Of a stretch of 64,000 nucleotides of DNA, positions 56,090-64,000 are shown in pieces. Below the pieces are notes generated by a model. That model worked only from the letters and a program-made list of their open reading frames with translations. It was not told the DNA's origin and did no database searches. The first letter of the stretch is position 1, and every line of letters begins with the position of its first letter. This DNA comes from Ampullaceana balthica. Its lineage: Eukaryota > Mollusca > Gastropoda > Lymnaeidae. A program made the position numbers and the translations under genes. The DNA lies in assembly GCA_944989445.1 (NCBI GenBank), contig CALYLW010000044.1, forward strand, positions 1,414,001 to 1,478,000. The letters are read 5' to 3'.

Positions 56090-56412
56090 AAATTATAGAA
56101 GCTCATCATATCTTATTTTATATATTATAGAAGCTCATCATATCTTATCTTATATATTATAAAATCTCATCATATCTTATCTTATATATTATAGAAGTTC
56201 ATCACATCTTATCTTATATATTATAGAAGCTCATCATATCTTATCTTATATATTATAGAAGCTCATCACATCTTATCTTAAATATTATAGATGCTCATCA
56301 TATCTTATCTTATATATTATAGAAGCATATAATATCTTATCTTATATATTATAGAAGCTTATCATATCTTATCTTATATATTATAGAAGCTTATCATATC
56401 TTATCTTAAGCA
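56090..56412. repeat. 32-bp minisatellite, 10 copies
   Basis: Unit TATTATAGAAGCTCATCATA plus TCTTATCTTATA. Variants include CACATC, GAAGCATATAAT and AAATCTC. It starts two bases after the Helitron-like CTAG end. Confidence 0.95.
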
Positions 56413-56452
56413 TAACAGAAGCTCCATCTCAATAAACATTATTGCATATTTT

Positions 56453-57232
56453 TAGGGCTGCGGAAATTAACGATTAATTTATCGATTCATCGTTAAAAAG
56501 TTTAACGATTAAAATTTGTTTTACGATTAATCGACCCACCACTTATAAATGTACTGGAAGTAAAAAAGTAAAATATTTCGGCCGATAAATATTAACTAAT
56601 TTCCGGACGATTACGCGAACATTTTGGTTTTAAACTATTGACTGACGTGAATGTTCCAAATGTTGATAAATGTTATTGTGTCCATTGAGAGAAATCGTTT
56701 GCCTACCATGCAATGTTACCTCTAGGTCTAAGTTTCATTGGTCCGTGTACAAAGCTATTAAAAAAAACAATAACTCGTGTTCAAAGTTGCACACTGTCCA
56801 TTTTTTGTGCAATATTTACGAAATTAGCTGCGCAGTGATTCTAAACTCCTGCGTGGCGTCTGTCAAATATATGCGCCGCCGCGCTGCTTAAAGGGAACAT
56901 TGCTACCATGGTTCTAACACTTCGCCTACATATTACCTGCAAACCAAACATCCACTACAGTATCGGAAACTTCAGCTGAGACAATCTAAAGCTATGTGAA
57001 TGATTGTTCAGCTCGGCTGGTTATATTGTCAATAAGACCCGCTCATCACTTGAACCAAATAATGTCAATACACTTGTCTGTTTGCGTTGTTGGTTAAAAG
57101 ATGTCATATAAAGAAGACATCCCAGTGTTATTTCGATTTTCGACAAGTATTTTAATAAATGGTACTTATGACACCATAAATTTCAATTTTTGGCTTTAAT
57201 CGAAATTAACGATTAATTAATCTGTAAGCCTG
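56453..57232. mobile_element. hAT-like element with TAGGGCTGC / CAGGCTTAC ends
   Basis: Left end TAGGGCTGCGGAAATTAACG followed by ATTAATTTATCGATTCATCG. Right end, inverted, CAGGCTTACAGATTAATTAA then TCGTTAATTTCGATTAA. AT-rich ATTAATCG-type subterminal repeats behind TAGGGCTGC are typical of a hAT group. The 8-bp duplication is unclear; ATTGCA occurs near both ends. A 73-codon frame inside (56670-56891) is not transposase-like. Confidence 0.55.
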
Positions 57233-57645
57233 ATTGCAGTATGACCTACATATTGTTCGCTATCAATATTTTGTATACAAATTTTTTTTTAACCTTCACA
57301 TGTACCAATCTTTCTTTTAAAACAAAAACAACAAAATGCTAATCCTCTGAGTTAAACGAGATTATCCAAATTTAAAGAATACACAGTCATTTCATCGTTA
57401 AATGACACATTATATCCATGATATCCATTATATCCATGATATATTTATGATATCCATGATTTTATAAACGTGACACATTTTTGTTGGATGCGGGTCACTC
57501 CGTAAAACATATTGTAGTGACAGGTTAAAAAAAAATCAAAAATCAAATAAAAAAATAAACAACAATGTTATGAAAAAGTTATTTTTGATACTTTCTTTGA
57601 ACAGTTCTCATAACAAGTTATTATAAGTTATTATAAGTTCCAAAC
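57233..57645. other. Unassigned spacer
   Basis: Short TATCCATGATATCCAT repeats at about 57410-57455; otherwise nothing recognised. Confidence 0.4.
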
Positions 57646-57649
57646 CAGA

Positions 57650-57733
57650 GGTGTCACAAGGGTTGGTGTTACCCAGTGCGGCCTTCACACCCCCCCCCCA
57701 CACTTTGCACCCCCCCTAGTGACGCCCCTTGGT
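57650..57733. mobile_element. Tiny inverted-repeat element (MITE remnant)
   Basis: CAGAGGTGTCACAAGGG on the left and, inverted, CAAGGGGCGTCACTAGGGGG on the right, around a C-rich centre. About 80 bases; probably an internal-deletion remnant. Confidence 0.45.
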
Positions 57734-57827
57734 TACACCAACTTTATTCTTTGAAAAATAGCATTACGCTAAGGAAATGTTATCTTCTTGACACGGCACC
57801 AGTTATACGATTTGATGAAATATGAAA

Positions 57828-58420
57828 TTTGATATACAGAAGTGAGGGGTTGATTTCATTGTCACTGTCAAATATATTTGATACACAGAAGTGAGGGGTT
57901 GATTTCATTGACACTGTCAAATATATTTGATATACAGAAGTGAGGGGTTGATTTCATTGTCACTGTCAAATATATTTGATATACAGAAGTGAGGGGTTAA
58001 TTTCATTGTCACTGTCAAATATATTTGATATACAGAAGTGAGGGGTTGATTTCATTGTCACTGTCAAATATATTTGATATACAGAAGTGAGGGGTTGATT
58101 TCATTGTCACTGTCAAATATATTTGATACACAGAAGTGAGGGGTTGATTTCATTGTCACTGTCAAATATATTTGATACACAGAAGTGAGGGGTTGATTTC
58201 ATTGTCACTGTCAAATATATTTGATACACAGAAGTGAGGGGTTGATTTCATTGTCACTGTCAAATATATTTGATACACAGAAGTGAGGGGTTGATTTCAT
58301 TGTCACTGTCAAATATATTTGATACACAGAAGTGAGGGGTTGATTTCATTGTCACTGTCAAATATATTTGATATACAGAAGTGAGGGGTTGATTTCATTG
58401 ACACTGTCAAATATATTTGA
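57828..58420. repeat. 49-bp minisatellite, 12 copies
   Basis: Unit TTTGATATACAGAAGTGAGG, GGTTGATTTCATTGTCACTG, TCAAATATA. ATATAC/ATACAC is the main variant and is clustered (five ATACAC units in a row, 58124-58330). Each junction contains the palindrome CAAATATATTTG. Confidence 0.97.
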
Positions 58421-58483
58421 GTAAAATTGAGTACCTGAGTTTTGTATACCGTTGACTTTAGTAACTGTATAACACGCGCAGAG

Positions 58484-58572
58484 TTATCTTATCTTCTCTG
58501 TTACAGACGCTCCTTCTATACAGAAGATTTTTGCGCCCTACGCGTATTGTATGTGCATCCTTATTAGAGTGT
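58484..58572 (-). mobile_element. LINE 3' end with TTATC tail
   Basis: TTATCTTATCTTCTCTGTTA, CAGACGCTCCTTCTATACAG and AAGATTTTTGCGCCCTACGC match the 3' end of the LINE at 49433-49530. Only the 3' ~90 bases remain: an extremely 5'-truncated copy. Confidence 0.7.
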
Positions 58573-59479
58573 AAAACGTTGAAGTTGTCAGAATTGGGAT
58601 TTTATTTAATGAAATGATAACTTTTTATGAAAATTTTAAAATTTGTCAATAAATAAAATAATTTTGCACAAAGATGGAATTTTAAAAATAGTAAATATGT
58701 AAAAATGAAACAAAATTTTGAAGAATTGAATATAAGATAAGAAAGAGGAGATCAAAACAATAAGTATAGTTCAACTCCTTTATTTAGCTTGAACTTAAGA
58801 AATCACCAAATTATGATAACTACAATCCAGTGAAAGTAAATATTAAAATTTCTCAAATGAAAAGAAAAGCCTGTGACGCTATAAAAAAATTAAATAAATA
58901 AAACAACATAATTGATCTGTACTTAAAACATTCTCACACCTTACACCATTAACTTCTGACACAACTTACTTCAAGTCTGTTACGTTTTTCTACCCGGACC
59001 CTCATGGAATTAAACTGCTGGGCACCTGCTCCTTGCCACTAGTCACAGATCACTAAACTTGACTCGCCGAGCATGCGAGCGGGTAAAATACATCGTTATC
59101 ATTTTCCGATTCCTTGAGTCCCCCCCCTCCGCCCCCTTGCTTCCAGCGCCTCCAGTCATTCAGACACAAACCCGCCGCCACCCACGCAACGTTACGCCTA
59201 TTAGCGCTAGATCTGGCGTGTACCAGACATTTGTTACCAGATTTTCCGACTTGAAGGTTTATGCCTGACCACTTGGAATGAACAAATCAGTTTGTTTTAT
59301 GACGTGGAAAGTATAAACTTTGAGAAATTAAATACTTTGTCAATAAAATTGGTTTGTATGCTTGAAAGTAAATATTTTAAAAGAACATCTTGAACTTTAT
59401 GGTTGGGTATTAAATTAGCTGCTTTTCATAAGGTAAAAAGAAATTATCAATTAATATCTTAATTGTCTTTTTTTTTAAA
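58573..59479. other. Unassigned sequence
   Basis: AT-rich to 58900. A more GC-rich patch at 59000-59270 holds a 69-codon frame (59059-59268), Pro/Arg-rich and unrecognised. Confidence 0.4.
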
Positions 59480-59487
59480 ATGACGTT

Positions 59488-59772
59488 TTCTCTCTGTCTC
59501 TATCTCTTCCCCCGTCTCTCTCTCTCTCTCTCTTTGTATCTCTCTCTTTCTATTTCTCTTTCTCTCTCTCTGACTAACACCTATACACTATTTTCTTTTA
59601 TTCACTCACTGTTTGTTATCTCTCTCACTCTGTTGCTCTCTCTCTCTCTCTCTCTCTCTGACTATCTTCATCTCTCTGTTTCTCTCTCTGACTCTCTCTT
59701 TTTTCTCTATCTCTATCTCCTTCTCTATCTGTTTCTCTCTCTCTCTCTCTCTCTCTGGCCCTATCTCTCTTT
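59488..59772. repeat. (CT)n polypyrimidine tract
   Basis: Several CTCTCTCT runs over about 280 bases with short interruptions. The Ser/Leu-rich frames across it (59480-59875, 59613-59804) are by-products. Confidence 0.95.
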
Positions 59773-60012
59773 TTACAAGCACTTTACGAATTATGAAAGC
59801 CTAAGAAACATTATTTTGAACACACCACTAGAATTCACTTTTTTAGCTTTGTATTATCACTTAAGATTTCAGTAATGTTTTCACTTTCGTAAATAAATAT
59901 ACATTTTTATACTCCCCTTAAACACTTGTCTTAATCATACGAGTCCGTAAACGTTTCAGCTGTCTTAACCAACGAACTAAGTGAGCATTTGTTGGCGTGT
60001 ATAAATTATGCG

Positions 60013-60229
60013 TCTCCCATGTTAACATAAGTTACAACTCCCATGTTAACATAAGTTACAACTCCCATGTTAACATAAGTTACAACTCCCATGTTAACAT
60101 AAGTTACAACTCCCATGTTAACATAAGTTACAACTCCCATGTTAACATAAGTTACAACTCCCATGTTAACATAAGTTACAACTCCAATGTTAACATAAGC
60201 TACAACTCCCATGTTAACATAAGTTACAA
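60013..60229. repeat. 24-bp tandem repeat, 9 copies
   Basis: Unit CTCCCATGTTAACATAAGTT plus ACAA; one copy has CCAATG. The unit carries the palindrome CATGTTAACATA/GTTAAC and gives eight-residue repeats on both strands. Confidence 0.97.
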
Positions 60230-60322
60230 ATCTATTTTGGAAACAAATTACGAATATGTTAATAATATAACGAGATCATTGAAAGAGTTATTTTAGAAGT
60301 TATTGAATGTTTCTTCACCGCT

Positions 60323-60372
60323 ACAGCCCTCTACAGCCCTCTACAGCCCTCTACAGCCCTCTACAGCCCTCT
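60323..60372. repeat. 10-bp tandem repeat (CTACAGCCCT), 5 copies
   Basis: Four exact units and a partial fifth. Confidence 0.95.
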
Positions 60373-62205
60373 CCCTGTTCTGTTTTATAAACAAAATAAA
60401 ACGAAATAACATATTTTATAGAAGGATTGATACGTTAGCTTTGCTCTCGATTTGTGTTGATAGAATGTTCAGTGTTTTCTCTAATTAATTAAAATCCTAC
60501 ACCATTAGTAGTATCTTTGGTTGAGAGGAAGTTTCCGTGTTGATACTGAAAAAGGTGATTACATCGGCATTGTCTTATCTGTTGATTAAAAAAAAATAAA
60601 CTGAAGAATAAATCCTTTCCTTGAATTTTCTCCATGTAACTCTGTCCGGAGGCACATGTGCAATCTCTTTGCAAAAAATGTTTTTTTTATATCTAGATAG
60701 ATTTTCAAGACATTGTTTATAAAAGTACCTAACAATACTGTTGAAATCGTTGAATATCTTCCCCGTGAATTCAATTTAAAGAAATGAAATTAAAACATTT
60801 TTTTTCTTAAACCCTGAGGCAAAAATGAAAAGAAAAGTGGCATCAAATTTTGTGTTTATCTTAATATATAAAAATTATCCTGCCGTCCTCTAGACGTAAT
60901 GTTATCTAAACAGCTTCCTATCTGAAATCCAGCTTTCATAGTTGACAAAATTCGTGTTGTCTCGCTAGTCATCTCATCTCTCACCAGTGGCTTGCTGTCC
61001 GTCCATCTCAGAAAACGGTCTTTTGTTTCATGCACGTGCACAGTTCTTCTTGAGCCCTGAGCCAGTCTCTAATCAATGGACCGACGACAAATAGCACTCA
61101 GCGTCAACTGACACGTACCCTAGTGGTAGTCTGCCCAGGCTCGGCTCTGGGAAACATCTGTTAAAATAATAGCTCATTTGAGAAAGTGTTAGAGAAGAGA
61201 TGTAACCAAGGATAGGTGCAGTCGTGTCAACTTATTTTAACTGGAAACAAATGACTTAAAAAAGAGAATCTTTACAAAACTCCGTTTAAAAATGTGTGTT
61301 ATATATTTATATTTTTTATCCGTTGGAAGTACGAGTGGGATTTTTAAAATATATTTGCTTATTTTTTGTTTTTTAAAATAGCGTAAATCTGTAAATTAAA
61401 AAAAATATTCTACATTTATTTATTGGTCTAGTGCCCGATTTCTGTTCATTAAAACGTTTTTCTTTACTCAGAATGTTTGTTCAGTTCAATTCCCGGAGCT
61501 GAAAGTGTGAACACTTGAGATTGTCTTCAACAAAACGCTTGAGTAGGTGTCTCTCACGTGTGATTTGCTAAACCCATTAACTGCTGGGTAATCAATGGAA
61601 ATACGAGTCATTGAAATCAATAACTTCTTGAGGAAATAAGTAGCTTAAAAACAACATGAATGTTGAATCGGTGATCCTCAAACTGAAAGATAAATTTAGA
61701 AATACTTCCTTGAAAATATTTTATAAGTAATTTTAATAATTTCAAAAAGAAAAATATTTGCGCATAAACGTGCGAAAAATTTAAATTATTTTTGTATTCA
61801 TTTATGTTCAATTTCAAAAGACTTGTATTGGTTAGAGAAGGGCACAATTTAAATAGCTTTATTTTTTACCAATGAACCTTATTTTCTCTATAGGTTGCCT
61901 CTTGAATCTCTGCTATATTTACCCAGGTACCCGTATACCGCGAGCCTTAGCTTTTAAATAATACATTTCTTTTATATAATTAGCGCAACAATTTCATTCT
62001 TTTTAAATGTCTTCATCTTATCTTGGATTTTTATTATTGTTGTTCAGCGAAAAATCTCAGAGGCTTGTCTCACAAATTTATAGTCAAATGACAACAACAA
62101 CTAAAAATAAAAAATAAAAAAATTCTTCAAGAGCCCCTAAATTTACTTTCAATGAATGGATTCTTACGTCACAACTTGATACTAGTTCATGAAAAAAAAA
62201 TGTAT
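60373..62205. other. Unassigned sequence
   Basis: About 1.8 kb with no arrays. The minus frame at 60856-61041 is the most protein-like (FLRWTDSKPLVRDEM) but has no recognised domain or clear splice sites. Confidence 0.35.
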
Positions 62206-62360
62206 GAGTGTTCTCTGTTTTATGTTTGTAAATGTCTGAGTGTTCTCTGTTTTATGTTTGTAAATATCTAAGTGTTCTCTGTTTTATGTTTGTAAATGCC
62301 TGAGTGTTCTCTGTTTTATGTTTGTAAATGCCTGAGTGTTCTCTGTTTTATATTTGTAAA
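62206..62360. repeat. 32-bp tandem repeat, 5 copies
   Basis: Unit GAGTGTTCTCTGTTTTATGT plus TTGTAAATGCCT; GTCT, ATCTA and ATATTTG are variants. Confidence 0.95.
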
Positions 62361-63382
62361 TTCTTGAAAATTTCAAAACATGTTTTAGAGATTAAAATTT
62401 ATGTTCACTATCTATGAACTATTCGGTCTAAAGTTTTTATAAATGTTTTTAAATTTTATTTAAACAAATAGATTCGCTAAATAAGACTTTTAGTCAGTCA
62501 GTGTTACAACTAAACAATTTAACTATAAAGGTTGAAATTGCACGGAATGCCATCAAATACTACGAACGTTTTCAAAGACGTTGAGATTCCTTGAGTTCAA
62601 ATGGTCTACGTTCTTGATCTTCCTCGCCGTGAGAGAATAGCTATTATTGACCTAGTTGTTAGCCCCCTTGTGCTTCTTCCAATCAAATCATTTTTACAAC
62701 ATTTTGTAACACACCCTTCAAGCGGAATGACAATATTTCATGGATTAAATTCTATCACTGGAACAACATTTCTTCACTGCCCATCAGTAAAACTTTACCA
62801 ATTTGATAAAACCGTTGTTTTAGGACAGATATTATAGGTAAGATATGTCACCGGCCACCGGGTATAATTGAGGGAAACAGTTGCTGCATATTCTTTTTAA
62901 AAGGTTGTTCAAACATAAACTGAATATGATTAAAGCGCAAGTATTACATTCAGGAAATAAAACTACAAGCTAATACGCTTTGTGTCTTCTAAGAGACACG
63001 ATCTTCAAATCTTTAAAATTTTGGCCTGTCTAAATATTATTTCAACTTTAAAATTAATGTTTAGATCTTGACAAAACATATAGCAAAGATATGACAATAA
63101 TATAACCATATAGGTGGGATTGTCAAATATGTTTTCTCCCCTTTGTTATATAGATTCTATATTCATGCTTTTCTAAACTTTATCACATTCTTTATGTTTC
63201 TTTCAAAATGAGTGTATTATAATTTGATTTTACATCCAAATTGCTAGTATTTTATTTTTATGATGCTTATCTCTTTAATATATCAACACTTATATTGATC
63301 CGCTCAAATAACACATCACTTAGGTTCAGATTTTTGAGTTCATGTACCCCATATGAACTAAGACTAAATTTACGAAATCTTC
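62361..63382. other. Unassigned sequence
   Basis: Contains a 78-codon plus frame (62601-62837) with a hydrophobic middle (IIDLVVSPLVLLPI). There is no homology or splice evidence, so I do not call it a gene. Confidence 0.35.
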
Positions 63383-63518
63383 TTACTTGAACATTTTATA
63401 CTTGAACATTTTATACTTGAACATTTATACTTGAACATTTTATACTTGAACATTTTATACTTGAACATTTTATACTTGAACATTTTATTACTTGAACATT
63501 TTATACTTGAACATTTTT
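63383..63518. repeat. 15-bp tandem repeat, 9 copies
   Basis: Unit TTATACTTGAACATT with single-base indels. Confidence 0.96.
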
Positions 63519-63904
63519 ATCACACATTAACATGGCGGACATATTTTTCTCTGACGAACTTTGGACTGATGCTCGCTTCATTTGCCTTACAGGGAAACTA
63601 GACACAAATTATATTAATGCGCATTTTCAAATAAATTTCTTTTGATAGTTTATTATTTCGACCGTAATCGCCTGCCTGGGGCAATTAGCTTGTATTGAAT
63701 TTTGCTCTTGAAAAAATGGATGTTTTAAGTAAAAGAAAATATAATTGAGATTGAATTGAAAAATGATTCCTTTGATTTCAAGAAAAACCCCATCTTCATG
63801 ATTTATTCAGTAGTCATCATTTTTATTTAAATTTAAATAAGCTTTCTCTATCCTTTAAGGGAAGGGGATACATTTTTTTATTTCAGCTGGGAAAAAATCT
63901 CTGT
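63519..63904. other. AT-rich spacer
   Basis: Nothing recognised. Confidence 0.4.
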
Positions 63905-63992
63905 TACCACACTTTAACCTTTTATCACACTTTAGACTTTTATCACACTTTAGACTTTTAGCACACTTTAGACTTTTACCACACTTAAGATT
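63905..63992. repeat. 18-bp tandem repeat, about 5 copies
   Basis: Unit ACACTTTAGACTTTTATC with TTAGC and TTACC variants. It may continue beyond the window edge. Confidence 0.92.
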
Positions 63993-64000
63993 TTTAAGGG

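Noticed and set aside
59480..59875. 131-codon Ser/Leu-rich frame
   Set aside because: It spans the CT microsatellite; composition reflects the simple repeat.
60013..60229. Coding repeat (SHVNISYN)
   Set aside because: Period of 24 keeps frame on both strands by itself; flanks give no coding support.
62601..62837. 78-codon frame with a hydrophobic stretch
   Set aside because: No recognised family, no splice sites or regulatory context; length is within chance expectation.

Overview
The window looks like AT-rich, intron- and repeat-rich nuclear DNA from an animal. The non-LTR retrotransposon, hAT, Harbinger-type and Helitron-like remnants, the tRNA-derived SINE and the very long minisatellites all fit an invertebrate. 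My best guess is a mollusc, probably a gastropod; this is inference from the style of the repeats, not a match to a named genome. There is no operon structure, rRNA, canonical tRNA or CRISPR array.

Genes are almost absent. The only stretch I would defend as a likely host coding exon is 21446-21990 on the minus strand: a terminal exon of about 180 codons with a plausible 3' splice site, an internal 10-residue repeat and an acidic segment. Two much weaker exon-like stretches are 12621-12710 (+) and 14245-14338 (-). Most other long open frames are by-products of tandem repeats.

Tandem repeats fill roughly a quarter of the window by my own sum of spans. The main ones are a 54-copy 44-bp array (3637-6012), a 50-bp array with a 200-bp higher-order repeat (18381-19090), a 29-bp array (22483-23316), a 12-bp array (31327-32262), 12- and 24-bp arrays (38795-40074), and an 84-copy 54-bp array (43565-48100) whose right part carries a five-unit higher-order pattern.

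Mobile elements make up most of the rest. (1) hAT superfamily: 559-1899, 41417-41632 and 48179-51620, each with exact 8-bp target duplications; 25647-26319 with a 7/8 duplication; 56453-57232 by its termini. The 48179-51620 copy holds a decayed DUF4371/ZMYM1-like transposase into which a 5'-truncated non-LTR retrotransposon has inserted. (2) Helitron-like 3' ends (CTAG followed by T, most with a hairpin just inside) at 2314, 2775, 8370, 35532 and 53775 on the minus strand and 56088 on the plus strand. (3) A roughly 500-bp dispersed family with six near-complete copies, two in tandem (19341-20353) and two inverted around a minisatellite (10453-12246). (4) A Harbinger-like MITE (25167-25367), a long foldback element (37724-38200), SINE-like tRNA fragments, and retrotransposon 3' ends tailed by TTATC repeats.

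The genes do not work together in any visible pathway. The interest lies in the nested transposons, the higher-order structure of the minisatellites, and the link between retrotransposon tails and the TTATC-rich arrays near 54.4-56.4 kb.
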